From an uncultured Ectothiorhodospiraceae bacterium (GTDB lineage: Bacteria > Pseudomonadota > Gammaproteobacteria > UBA9214): a stretch of 64,000 nt of DNA. The translations under genes were made by a program, and so were the position numbers. This document shows positions 35,267-43,877 of the stretch, one piece after another (position 1 is the stretch's first letter; every line of letters starts with the position of its first letter). The DNA is taken from contig CAMYJI010000001.1 of NCBI GenBank assembly GCA_947258545.1, forward strand, positions 41,755 to 105,754, written 5' to 3'. The notes beneath the pieces are model-generated. The model had not been told where the DNA came from and searched no databases. It saw only the letters and a program-made list of their open reading frames with translations.

Positions 35267-36454
35267 TCATTTTTCCGTGTTGCACTCTTCAAAATCGATA
35301 CTAAGCCGATCTCCGGCGTAGGGACGAAAGCGATTATCAGCAAAGTGTTGGTGCGCTGCGTGCTCGCGATAGCTGTCGATAACAGGACGGGCAGAGAAGC
35401 GCACTATCCAACAATGCCTGTACGAGCTGTCCTCGGCAACAGCGTGTCCGGTAAATACCCGTTGTACACCTGGTATGCTACCAAGAACCCCTTTGCCCTC
35501 GGACATCATATCTTCCGTAGCAGCCGCATTGAGCCTTTCGGTGTTGAAAAATATTACATGCTCTACAGGAAGCCATGGGCGACAGCTCGCGAGCATTGAA
35601 TCGGCACGTCCGGCACAGCCCCAGATCTCGATGCAATGTGCTGCTTCGTGGTGCACTGCCTCAGCTACGCCGTGTATGTGGCTTGTATAGCTACAATTCG
35701 TTTCTGATTCTACGTTGCCCTTTATGCGTTGTCCTGCCGCATCGGCCAGAGCCGTGTAGTAATTGATTTTGGTAACACCGTTATCGATGAGGCTCCTGTA
35801 CTGGTCCTCACGCAATCCTGTTCCTCCATGAATCACCAGCGGCAGTTTGAGGGCCTGGTTTATCTGCGCGAGACGCTCGATATCCAGCTTCGGCTCTCCT
35901 TTCATGCGACCGTGAACAGTACCTATGGAGACAGCCAGAAAATCTGCGCCGGTCTCATCGATATAGCGTCTTGCCTCGTCGACAGTCGTATATTGAACAT
36001 CTCCGGGATGACGTTCAGCATCCTCGCCTTCCACTCCCGGTACGTAGCCCAGCTCCCCCTCAACAGGGATGCCGCAGGCATGTGCCATGTCAACTACGGT
36101 TCTGGTTTTGGCGATGTTTTCAGCAAGAGGCTGATTTGACGCATCGACCATGATGCCGGTGCAGCCCTGGTTAACAGCACGCACGGCAGACTCGAGGGAT
36201 TCACCGTGATCCAGATGAATCGCCACTGGTATGGTTGAGCGTTCTGCCGACCTTAGCACCGCCGCCATGAGCAGTTCAAAATCGAAGTATTCAAAGTGTG
36301 ACTCAGCCAAGCTGATGATGACCGGCGCGTGTTTTTCTTCGGCAGCAGCCATAACCCCGGAAATGAAATCCAGGCTGACTACGTCGAAAGCACCTATCGC
36401 ATAGTGATTCTCATACGCGTGATGCAGCATGTCAGCCATATGGATCAGAGGCAT
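35267..36454 (-). CDS. Class II aldolase fused to a C-terminal Dabb domain
   Basis: A 395-residue two-domain protein. Residues 1-286 match class II (zinc) ketose-bisphosphate aldolases of the GatY/KbaY/Fba type: NHYAIGAFDVVSLDF, catalytic Asp82 and zinc His83 in IHLDHGES, His181 in GTVHG, His209 in VIHGGTG, and the closing IWGCAGRAD. Residues about 297-392 are a separate alpha-beta barrel module of the Dabb (stress-responsive A/B barrel) type: HVIFFNTERL, IPGVQRVFTG, WIVRFS and the terminal EHAAHQHFADNRFRPYAGD. The gene stands alone, with no sugar kinase or isomerase nearby. The aldol substrate is unknown; the reaction type follows from conserved residues. Confidence 0.82.
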   Translation of the reverse strand: MPLIHMADMLHHAYENHYAIGAFDVVSLDFISGVMAAAEEKHAPVIISLAESHFEYFDFELLMAAVLRSAERSTIPVAIHLDHGESLESAVRAVNQGCTGIMVDASNQPLAENIAKTRTVVDMAHACGIPVEGELGYVPGVEGEDAERHPGDVQYTTVDEARRYIDETGADFLAVSIGTVHGRMKGEPKLDIERLAQINQALKLPLVIHGGTGLREDQYRSLIDNGVTKINYYTALADAAGQRIKGNVESETNCSYTSHIHGVAEAVHHEAAHCIEIWGCAGRADSMLASCRPWLPVEHVIFFNTERLNAAATEDMMSEGKGVLGSIPGVQRVFTGHAVAEDSSYRHCWIVRFSARPVIDSYREHAAHQHFADNRFRPYAGDRLSIDFEECNTEK

Positions 36455-37090
36455 AAGAACAGCTCCCTAAAGGTTTATGTTGATGTATTGGCTGGTAGCG
36501 GCCTGTAATTGTTTCGAGACCATCAGGCTGATACCAGCACTTTCCTGAGGTTGGATTTTCACCAATCCCTCCAATAAGGCAAATAGGAATATCTTCTTAT
36601 AATTATCAGCAATCCTTATTGATCAGATCGTCCTGAACTAATGATACAACGTATGAATTAAGCCTTTCGATAGGTGATGGCCACCAGAATCTGGCTGTCA
36701 GGATTCAGTACTCTTAAGGCATACAGCGGCTTACGGTATACAGCCGATTAGGGTCGAATGTGCCCGACCAGAATCGAGACAGGGAACGAGCACTTACAGT
36801 ACTTTTAGGTTATTCAGTAACTTACGCTGAATGACGCCTTTGGGGTCGAAACCTGGAAGTATAGAGAATTTCTCCTTCTAAACCTGTCAGAAGATCCTAC
36901 CTCAGTTCTAGCCACGATATTCGCTTTATTTCTTTTAACAATCCGCCATACACGTCACAGATCAACTGATGGAGTGGATGTTGTCGCCGGCAGCGAGAGA
37001 TCAGACAAAGTCTGCAGGAAGTGCGCCGAGGCCGATCCGGTCTGTCGGTAACGGCCTTTTACATGGTTTATGCCTGGATGTGCTGCGGTA
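36455..37090. other. Long non-coding stretch upstream of the aldolase
   Basis: No gene is supported. The stretch is AT-richer than its surroundings up to about 36660, then contains partly repeated words (CATACAGC...TATACAGCC at 36721-36746; GGTCGAATGTGCCCGACC at 36752-36769; TGAATGACGCCTTTGGGGTCG at 36828-36848). These look like decayed intergenic repeats. The aldolase promoter should lie near 36455-36600. Confidence 0.5.
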
Positions 37091-37798
37091 TCATGTCTTT
37101 AGTAAGGGTCTAAGCCAGCGTCGATACAGCCGGTCGGCGACCTGCTGGGCGGCGGTAATCCTTTCATCCAGCCCTGCAGTCATCAGCGCGGCCGATTGCA
37201 CGCTCGGCGCGGGGTCGTCGAGTTCATCCGCGTACAGGTTTGCCCATTCGTGCACCATCGGCGCGGTCATCTCGACATGGCATTGCAGGGCGAGGATGTT
37301 GTCCTTGGCAAAGGCCTGGTGGGGGCAATGAGCGTTCTCCAGGATGACCTCGGCACCGGCCGGAATGGAGAAGGTCTCGCCGTGCCAGTGAAACAGCTCC
37401 ATCTTGTCCTGTTGACCATCGAGCCAGTCGGCGGCCGTTGCATTGTCTGCCCTGGTAACCGCGTGCCAGCCGATTTCGCGGACCCGGTTTGGTTTGACTT
37501 CACCTCCCAGGGCCTTGCTGATGAGTTGCCCGCCGAGGCAATGTCCCAGTATAGGGAGCTGCTGGACGGCGCCAGTCCGGATCAGCGCCAGTTCCTGCTC
37601 GATCCAGGGCAGGGGGTCATTGACGCTCATTGGTCCTCCCATGAAGACCAGGCCGGAACAGCCCGTGGTATCCGCCGGTACCATCTCGTTCTGGTCGATC
37701 GCGATCACCCGGTAGGGGACTGCGAAGCGGTCCAGCACTCCGGCCAGGTAGCCGGGGCCTTCGCATTTGATGTGGCGGAACAGGAACAGGGGTTTCAT
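37091..37798 (-). CDS. Class I glutamine amidotransferase-like protein
   Basis: A 235-residue stand-alone GATase1 of the GMP-synthase-like type. The triad is Cys87 in GHCLGGQL, and His174 and Glu176 in QCHVEM; the oxyanion segment FMGGPMSVND is present. Stand-alone members hydrolyse glutamine or related gamma-glutamyl compounds, or serve unknown partners. ATG 37798 was chosen as start because MKPLFLFRHIKCEGPG is family-typical; the open frame extends upstream only as a mirror of the divergent gene. Confidence 0.88.
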   Translation of the reverse strand: MKPLFLFRHIKCEGPGYLAGVLDRFAVPYRVIAIDQNEMVPADTTGCSGLVFMGGPMSVNDPLPWIEQELALIRTGAVQQLPILGHCLGGQLISKALGGEVKPNRVREIGWHAVTRADNATAADWLDGQQDKMELFHWHGETFSIPAGAEVILENAHCPHQAFAKDNILALQCHVEMTAPMVHEWANLYADELDDPAPSVQSAALMTAGLDERITAAQQVADRLYRRWLRPLLKT

Positions 37799-37835
37799 AA
37801 TGGGATACACGGTTTGTCTTTGAGGAATATGTTCC

Positions 37836-38492
37836 ATGACATTATCCAGATTTATCGCAACCGGCCTAGTGCTCAGCCAGGTCGGGTTGGCATCCCCAGT
37901 CATCGCGGGCCCGGATGTGCGTGTGGTCGGGTTGTTCAAAGAGCGCGCCGTGGTGCAGATTGATGGCAAGCAGCATGTGCTCGCGGTCGGGCAAACCAGC
38001 CCCGAGGGAGTGAAGCTGCTCTCAGCGGACAGTGAATCGGCCGTCCTGGTTGTGGATGGCAAGGAGATCAGGGGCACACTCGACGGGCGAGTCAGCGCCC
38101 GCAAGAAGTCGCCCTCCGCGCAGGAGGTCCAGATTCGACGCAATCATATGAGCATGTACAGCACGGTAGGGAGTATCAATGGCCTGCCGGTCAGCTTTCT
38201 CGTTGATACCGGCGCCACCCAGATCGCGATGAACGACGCCCAGGCACGCCGCCTGGGTATCGACTACCGGGTTGTCGGGGAGCCGACCGCGATCACCACG
38301 GCATCACGGGTGGAGCGCGCCTGGGCGGTCATGCTGGACTCGGTCAAGGTTGGGGATATCACCTTGCGCGACGTCGGTGGCATCGTACTGGAGGGCCCGC
38401 AGCCCGAGCAGGTGCTGCTGGGCATGTCATTTCTGGGCCGCTTGGAGATCCGCAATGACGGACAGCTGATGACGCTGCGGAGGAAATACTGA
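37836..38492 (+). CDS. Exported retropepsin-like aspartic protease
   Basis: A 218-residue protein with a signal peptide (1-24), a small GspC/PilP-like beta module (about 28-85) and a clan AA aspartic protease domain (about 98-215). The active-site triad is DTGA (Asp124) in FLVDTGATQIAMN, and the ending QVLLGMSFLGRLEI matches the family. Retropepsin-type proteins act as dimers; the location should be periplasmic. It is head-to-head with the amidotransferase gene, 37 bases apart, and ends at a bidirectional terminator. Physiological substrate unknown. Confidence 0.85.
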   Translation: MTLSRFIATGLVLSQVGLASPVIAGPDVRVVGLFKERAVVQIDGKQHVLAVGQTSPEGVKLLSADSESAVLVVDGKEIRGTLDGRVSARKKSPSAQEVQIRRNHMSMYSTVGSINGLPVSFLVDTGATQIAMNDAQARRLGIDYRVVGEPTAITTASRVERAWAVMLDSVKVGDITLRDVGGIVLEGPQPEQVLLGMSFLGRLEIRNDGQLMTLRRKY

Positions 38493-38539
38493 CACGGTGT
38501 TTACGGCCAGGCCGATATGACCTGACTTATAAAATAAAA

Positions 38540-38574
38540 AAAACGGGTGCCGGTTATTGGCCGGCACCCGTTTT
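38540..38574. terminator. Bidirectional intrinsic terminator
   Basis: A 14-bp stem including an A-run on the left and T-run on the right (AAAACGGGTGCCGG at 38540-38553 with 38561-38574) closes a 7-base loop. It serves the protease gene (plus strand) and the convergent subtilase gene (minus strand). Confidence 0.92.
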
Positions 38575-38596
38575 GTGCATTATAAGGGCTCTCTGG

Positions 38597-40408
38597 CTAT
38601 TTTTTACCGCCGCCCTTGCGCTTGTTGCCGCCACCGCCCTTGGTGGTTGCAACCACCTCGACCTGGGTCTCCCTGGAGGATCTATTGCCTGAGGTATCTT
38701 CCGCCGTGGCCCGGATGGTGTGAAGGCCTGTCGCGACCTTGCGGGTATTCCAGCTGCAGTTCAGGGTGGTGCTGGTGGTGCTGGCAATCAGTTTGTCATC
38801 CACATAACACTTGACCGATGCAATGGCCACGTTGTCAGAGGCCTCGATGCTGATCTGCACGGTACCGGATACTTGCGTGGCATTCGGGTTCAGGATGTTG
38901 ACCGATGGCGGCGTTGTATCCTCAACAGCCGGCGCGTTATCCACGGTCACCGTCACCGGCAGTGACACGCCCTCGTTGTCGGCCGCATCATAGGCTCGGG
39001 CCACCAGCTGGGCACTGCCATTGGCATGAGCGGTGGTATCCCAGTTAAAGGTATAGGGTGCGGATGAATCCGATCCGACCGGGGTGCCGTCGATGGAGAG
39101 TTCCACACGGGTCACTTCGGTGTCGTCGCTGGCCGCTACGCTGACCGTGACGGTTCCGGATACCGTGCCGCCCGAGGGTCCGGTGATCGATGTGGCCGGC
39201 GGCTGTGTGTCCGGTACCGGTCCGGGGTCGCTGCCCCCGGCGGCGGCCACTGCAGCAGCGGCATCCACGCGCCCGTGACCGAAATAGATATCCTGTCCCG
39301 GTGTGCCCAGGTCGGTGCTGCTGCTCGTGATGATGCTGTCCACCTGTGCGGGTGTGAGCGAGGGATTACGCGCCATGACCAGTGCCACCACGGCAGCCGT
39401 GGCCGGGCTGGAGAACGAGGTGCCGCTGACAGCCCCATAGCCACCGCCGTTGGAGGTAGACCAGATACCGGCACCCGGTGCCGCCACATCGACGATATCC
39501 CCGTAGTTGGACCAGCTGGTCAGCGAGTCACCCGAGTTCGTGGCAGACACCGTGATAATGGCATCGGTCGGTGTGCCCGTCAGCTGGCTGCCGTTATTTC
39601 CAGCCGAGGAGACCACCACACCACCCTTGCCACGAAAGTAGTTGGCCGCATTGATGGCGGTGTATGAATCTGAAACGTAATAACTGATATTGGCAACCCG
39701 GGCCCCATTGTCGGCGGCCCAGGTCAGACCGTTGGCTATGGTGCTGAAACTCGCCCAGCCATTCGGCTGACTGATGCGTACCGGCATGATCCTGGCGTTC
39801 CAGGCCAGTGAAGTCACGCCTATGCCGTTGTTGCTGGCGGCTGCGATCACGCCGGCTACCCTGGTGCCATGGCCATAGACATCGGAGCTGTCGTCGTTAC
39901 CGTCATAGATGTTCCTGCCGGCAACCAGCTGTCCCTGCAGGTCGGGATGGTCCGGATCGACACCGGTATCCAGGACGGCGACTACCACGCCGTCACCAAG
40001 GGACAGGTCCCAGGCCTGTGAGGCGTTCATGGTGTTCAGGTGCCAGGCGTTGCCGTAATAGGTGTCGTCCGCCGTGGTTGCATCGTGTTCGAGCAGGGCG
40101 TCAACCTCGGCGAACTCGATGGCTGGATTCCGGCCAAGCGCCCTGGCAACGGCCTCTTCTGCCTGCGGCGGGACCGAAACAATATGGACATCCAGGCCGT
40201 GCATGGGGCCCCGGCTTCTGGCCCCCATGCGCTCAAGTAAGGCGGAAAAATCTGCGTGACGGGTACCGGCCGCTGGTTTAACCAGGATCTGTCCTGTCAC
40301 CCACTGCGGTTTACCTGTGGCCAGCACCGTGTGGCTGGATACCAGCAGGCCGCTTGCGACCAGGCCCGACAGCAGTACGCGGAAACATGATTTCAACATG
40401 TCCAACAC
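38597..40408 (-). CDS. Secreted subtilisin-like serine protease with Ig-like modules
   Basis: A 603-residue S8 peptidase. A signal peptide (1-30) is followed by an inhibitor-I9-like propeptide (about 35-108) and the catalytic domain (about 120-390) with Asp147 in AVLDTGVD, His180 in YGHGTRVAG and Ser331 in SGTSFSSP. Two Ig-like modules follow (about 405-490 and 500-590), both starting with a PP.(T/V).I.(G/N)P motif. The tail is Gly/Lys-rich (KGGGGNKRKGGGKK). It is probably exported by Sec and either released or surface-held by the modules. It has its own transcript. An alternative ATG is three codons downstream. Confidence 0.92.
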   Translation of the reverse strand: MLDMLKSCFRVLLSGLVASGLLVSSHTVLATGKPQWVTGQILVKPAAGTRHADFSALLERMGARSRGPMHGLDVHIVSVPPQAEEAVARALGRNPAIEFAEVDALLEHDATTADDTYYGNAWHLNTMNASQAWDLSLGDGVVVAVLDTGVDPDHPDLQGQLVAGRNIYDGNDDSSDVYGHGTRVAGVIAAASNNGIGVTSLAWNARIMPVRISQPNGWASFSTIANGLTWAADNGARVANISYYVSDSYTAINAANYFRGKGGVVVSSAGNNGSQLTGTPTDAIITVSATNSGDSLTSWSNYGDIVDVAAPGAGIWSTSNGGGYGAVSGTSFSSPATAAVVALVMARNPSLTPAQVDSIITSSSTDLGTPGQDIYFGHGRVDAAAAVAAAGGSDPGPVPDTQPPATSITGPSGGTVSGTVTVSVAASDDTEVTRVELSIDGTPVGSDSSAPYTFNWDTTAHANGSAQLVARAYDAADNEGVSLPVTVTVDNAPAVEDTTPPSVNILNPNATQVSGTVQISIEASDNVAIASVKCYVDDKLIASTTSTTLNCSWNTRKVATGLHTIRATAEDTSGNRSSRETQVEVVATTKGGGGNKRKGGGKK

Positions 40409-41031
40409 CTCAGCAATTACTGTTGATTAAAAAGTTTTGTGCAGACTCTGTAACGTCATCTTCGCTGGAATATCCATCGTAAAAGGAGACCTGGTTCACA
40501 CATTCAGTAGCGGATTGACAGTTTTGCTATCTGGGTCACAATCGTTGCTGCATACACCGCGGTCGCTGTCTTGCAGGATTCATAATTCTTCACTCTGGAA
40601 GGGTGATGCCCGGTCCGGGCTATGACTCCCGAATACTGTCCCGCGCCAGTTTTTCGTGTTCACAACCGGGTACCGGCTGGTTTGCAGTGATCATTCAGAG
40701 GCCTGGTCGCTCTGAACAGGGCGCGGACTTCAATACACAGGGGAAAGCCGTGTGTCAGCCGTGTATATGAGTAACAAAAACGCTTAAAAAGCGTTCCTGC
40801 CTTGCTCGAGGGTCAGTGCAATGGGTGGGTGGTCATTGATATATGAAATGTCTTGTCCAGCGACAATTACCCGGGTAACTGCACGATCAATCGGTGCTGG
40901 TGATGTCACCGGGTGGTGACAATTTGCCGGGTTGGCTGCCGCGCCCGGCAGCCGTACAGCATCGTGGGGTAACAGGCGGGTGATCCAGGGATTTGGCCCG
41001 TGGAGGGGGGCCGGTTTAGCACAGACTGCCT
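40409..41031. other. Non-coding stretch between the subtilase and folE2
   Basis: No gene is supported in these 623 bases. A small hairpin AACGCTT/AAGCGTT (40779-40795) and a GC-rich one GGCTGCCG/CGGCAGCC (40933-40952) are visible; the second lies downstream of folE2 on the minus strand and may help end its transcript, although it lacks a T-run. The subtilase promoter should lie near 40410-40560. I looked for a c-di-GMP riboswitch here and did not find one. Confidence 0.5.
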
Positions 41032-41841
41032 TTACTTGGTGTGCTCGATCAGGGCGTAGGCCGAGTGGTTGTGGATGGACTCGAAGTTTTCCGATTCGAC
41101 CACGTAGGCCGTAATCCGCTCGTCGTTGTTCAGACGGGTTGCGATGTCGCGCACCATGTCCTCGACGAATTTTGGATTGTCATAGGCCTTTTCGGTGACA
41201 TGTTTTTCGTCCGGGCGCTTGAGCAGGCCGTAGAGTTCGCAGGAGGCCTCCGACTCGACAATGTCGATCAGGTCCTCGATCCACACAAAGCCGTGCGTCT
41301 CGGCGCTGACTGTTACATGGGAACGCTGGTTGTGGGCGCCGTAATCGGAGATCTTTTTGGAACAGGGGCACAGGCTGGTGACCGGTACCACGACCTTGAT
41401 GTTCATCTTCGCCTTGCCATCGCTGATTTCGCCGATCAGGCTGACATCATAGTCCAGCAGGCTTTCGACGCCGGTCACCGGGGCCGCCTTGTTGATAAAG
41501 TAGTGGAAGTTCATCTCGATATGACCGGCCTCGGCCTCGAGGCGGTCGGTCATTTCATGCAACATTTCCTTGAACGACTCGACCGTGATTTCGCGTTCGT
41601 GCTGATTGAGGATCTCCACGAAGCGTGACATGTGCGTGCCCTTGAAGTTGTGGGGCAGGTTGACGTACATGTTGAATGTCGCGATGGTGTGCTGTTCGCC
41701 GCCGCTGCGGTCCAGGACCCGGACGGGGTGACGGATATCCTTGATCCCGACCTTGTCGATCGGTATGCGCCGGGTGTCCTCGGTGTTTTGAACGTCGGCA
41801 ATGGGATCGCACTTTGTCTGTGCCGGGTCAGTGGCTTTCAT
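41032..41841 (-). CDS. folE2: GTP cyclohydrolase FolE2
   Basis: A 269-residue type IB GTP cyclohydrolase that makes 7,8-dihydroneopterin triphosphate for folate or queuosine. Family segments include MSRFVEILN, the metal/catalytic cysteine in [11 protein letters not shown], and the His of IHNHSAYA. FolE2 works with metals other than zinc and in many bacteria is induced on zinc starvation; no Zur box was recognised upstream. It appears to be a single-gene unit. Confidence 0.95.
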   Translation of the reverse strand: MKATDPAQTKCDPIADVQNTEDTRRIPIDKVGIKDIRHPVRVLDRSGGEQHTIATFNMYVNLPHNFKGTHMSRFVEILNQHEREITVESFKEMLHEMTDRLEAEAGHIEMNFHYFINKAAPVTGVESLLDYDVSLIGEISDGKAKMNIKVVVPVTSLCPCSKKISDYGAHNQRSHVTVSAETHGFVWIEDLIDIVESEASCELYGLLKRPDEKHVTEKAYDNPKFVEDMVRDIATRLNNDERITAYVVESENFESIHNHSAYALIEHTK

Positions 41842-42054
41842 TGATTCTGGTCCAGGTCGATCTTGAAAAGGTCTCAGCGGCCTGCCGTGTGGATGTCTTC
41901 AGCAGGCGCGTAAGGTTAACCATCCGGGATGGCTGCGGGAACATGCATAAAGGGGTAGTCCGGGGACAGCCGCCCTGAATTCCTGAGTAATATGGTCGGA
42001 TATTACCCCTGCGGGCGTTGTTTGGCAATCGCGGGGCTGCCGGATCAGGCTATA

Positions 42055-42957
42055 TTATCTATCTCTTTCAATAATATAGAGTGAGATCCAGCGTAACAGA
42101 TCGGCCCGTTCATCGAGCCCTGACAGGCTGTCCATGGCCTCTTCATGGAGTTCGTTGGCACGCTGCTTGGCACCATCGAGCCCGATCAGCGCCGCGTAAG
42201 TCGACTTCTCGAGCGACTGGTCGGCCCCGGAGCGCTTGCCCAGGGTGTCGGTTTCACCCTCGACATCGAGGATATCGTCGCGGATCTGGAAGGCCAGTCC
42301 GACGCATTTGGCGTAGTGGTCGAGTTTCTCCAGGGTCTCTTCGGCGAGTCCCGGGCGGGTGAGGGCACCCAGCATCACACTGGCGCGGATCAGCGCCCCG
42401 GTCTTGTGTATATGCATGTCCTCGAGTTCGGCAATCTCGAGCTGGCATCCGGCTGCGGCCAGGTCAATCGTTTGCCCGCCCACCATCCCGCGCGAACCGG
42501 CCGCCAGCGCCAGCATCTCGATCATGCGCAGCCGGGTGGCACTGTCACAGGCTGAGTGGTTGTGCGTGATGACGTAGAAGCCCAGTGTCTGCAGGGCATC
42601 GCCGGCCAGGATGGCTATGGCCTCACCAAAGGCCTTGTGGCAGCTGGGCCTGCCGCGGCGCAGGTCGTCATCATCCATCGCCGGCAGGTCATCGTGCACC
42701 AGTGAATAGGCGTGAATCAACTCGATCGCGCAGGCCGGGTCGTCCAGCTGTTCCCGGTCACTACCGACCGCCTGGCCACTGGCGTAGACGAGGGTCGGGC
42801 GAATACGCTTGCCACCACCGAGCACCGCGTAGCGCATGGCCTGATGCAGCGCGGTGGGGTGGGTTGCAGCCGGCGGCAGCCAGCGAGACAGGCCGGTCTC
42901 GAGGCGGGCTTGGCAACTCGTCATGAAGGTTTGCAGCTGCGGGTCAGGAGTCTTCAC
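42055..42957 (-). CDS. ispA: Farnesyl diphosphate synthase
   Basis: A 300-residue short-chain trans-prenyltransferase. The first Asp-rich motif is LVHDDLPAMDDDD (Asp89-Asp90...), the second is FQIRDDILD, with GGGKRIRP at the N-terminus. It condenses IPP with DMAPP and GPP to FPP, the precursor of ubiquinone and undecaprenyl phosphate. It overlaps xseB by 14 bases, as in many gammaproteobacteria; dxs, often next, is absent. Confidence 0.96.
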   Translation of the reverse strand: MKTPDPQLQTFMTSCQARLETGLSRWLPPAATHPTALHQAMRYAVLGGGKRIRPTLVYASGQAVGSDREQLDDPACAIELIHAYSLVHDDLPAMDDDDLRRGRPSCHKAFGEAIAILAGDALQTLGFYVITHNHSACDSATRLRMIEMLALAAGSRGMVGGQTIDLAAAGCQLEIAELEDMHIHKTGALIRASVMLGALTRPGLAEETLEKLDHYAKCVGLAFQIRDDILDVEGETDTLGKRSGADQSLEKSTYAALIGLDGAKQRANELHEEAMDSLSGLDERADLLRWISLYIIERDR

Positions 42958-43186
42958 TGTCGAACGGTACGATTTCTTCCTGGCCGTTTTTTTTCAACAG
43001 GGTCTCAACCTTCAGTTCGGCCTCTTTCAGGGCCTGCTGGCAGGCGCGCGTCAGCTGGACACCCCGCTCGAAGTGCTGCAAAGAATCCTCCAGGCTCAGG
43101 TCCCCCTGTTCCATCTTCTCCACCAGGGTCTCGAGTTCCTGCAGGGATTTCTCAAACTGCGGTGTTTGCTGTCGTTTTTTTGCCAT
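42944..43186 (-). CDS. xseB: Exodeoxyribonuclease VII small subunit
   Basis: An 80-residue helical protein with the family core FEKSLQELETLVEKMEQGDL and LEDSLQHFERGVQL. It binds XseA to form exonuclease VII. It is the first gene of the xseB-ispA pair. xseA is not in the window. Confidence 0.95.
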   Translation of the reverse strand: MAKKRQQTPQFEKSLQELETLVEKMEQGDLSLEDSLQHFERGVQLTRACQQALKEAELKVETLLKKNGQEEIVPFDSEDS

Positions 43187-43386
43187 TACTTGAAACTTTG
43201 ATGCAATCCGCTTACGTTACCTCAGCTCGGCAATGAGGGTCAATTAAGCCACTGATTTTGAGGAAAAGGCTGGCACGGGCTTGACTCCAACAGTTGACTG
43301 GGCTAATTTCCCTGACATTAGACAGAGTCTAAATCACCACGTGGGCCATGCCCCCGAATTCGATAACAAACCATGAGGAAAGTATT

Positions 43387-43806
43387 ATGGACTTGAAAGG
43401 CAGTTCTACAGAACAAAACCTGAAAGATGCCTTTGCCGGTGAATCACAGGCCAACCGCCGCTACCTCTATTTTGCCGCCAAGGCGGACGTAGAGGGTTAC
43501 AACGACGTCGCTACGGTCTTCCGTTCCACGGCCGAAGGCGAGACCGGTCATGCACACGGCCACCTCGAGTACCTGGAGCAGGTGGGTGACCCGGCAACCG
43601 GTCTGCCCATCGGTCCCACCGGAGACAACCTCAAGGCGGCCATTGCCGGTGAGACCCACGAGTACACCGACATGTACCCGGGTATGGCAAAGTCTGCGCG
43701 CAACGAGGGTTTCGATGAAATTGCCGACTGGTTCGAGACGCTGGCCAAGGCCGAACGTTCACATGCGAACCGGTTCCAGAAGGCGCTGGATAATCTGGAC
43801 GACTAG
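43387..43806 (+). CDS. Rubrerythrin-family diiron protein without rubredoxin domain
   Basis: A 139-residue four-helix diiron protein. Ligand motifs are [38 protein letters not shown] and [11 protein letters not shown]. The C-terminal rubredoxin domain of classic rubrerythrin is absent. Members reduce hydrogen peroxide in microaerobic cells. ATG 43387 (GAGGAAAG upstream) was preferred to the earlier in-frame 43348. It heads an operon with the CCG Fe-S protein and DUF3501, an arrangement seen in other proteobacteria. Confidence 0.94.
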   Translation: MDLKGSSTEQNLKDAFAGESQANRRYLYFAAKADVEGYNDVATVFRSTAEGETGHAHGHLEYLEQVGDPATGLPIGPTGDNLKAAIAGETHEYTDMYPGMAKSARNEGFDEIADWFETLAKAERSHANRFQKALDNLDD

Positions 43807-43826
43807 GCTCCGGCACCACCACTTCG

Positions 43827-43848
43827 CGGGGCCGGTCGACCGGCCCCG
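43827..43848. terminator. Palindromic stem between rubrerythrin and the Fe-S gene
   Basis: A perfect 22-base palindrome (CGGGGCCGGTC and its complement) lies in the 71-base gap of the operon, followed by GTGTCATTTTC. The T-run is weak, so partial termination or RNA processing that lowers downstream expression is likelier than full stop. Confidence 0.55.
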
Positions 43849-43877
43849 TGTCATTTTCAGGGCAGCAAGGAATCTCG

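Noticed and set aside
36969..37331. A 120-codon open frame overlapping the amidotransferase end
   Set aside because: Mostly antisense to a real gene and low-complexity in the remaining part.
40409..40700. c-di-GMP riboswitch ahead of the subtilase gene
   Set aside because: No GEMM-type core was found on the minus strand of this stretch.
42050..42079. CTATATTA...TAATATAG inverted repeat near folE2, a possible Zur site
   Set aside because: It overlaps the 3' end of ispA, is 8 bases only, and is downstream, not upstream, of a relevant promoter.
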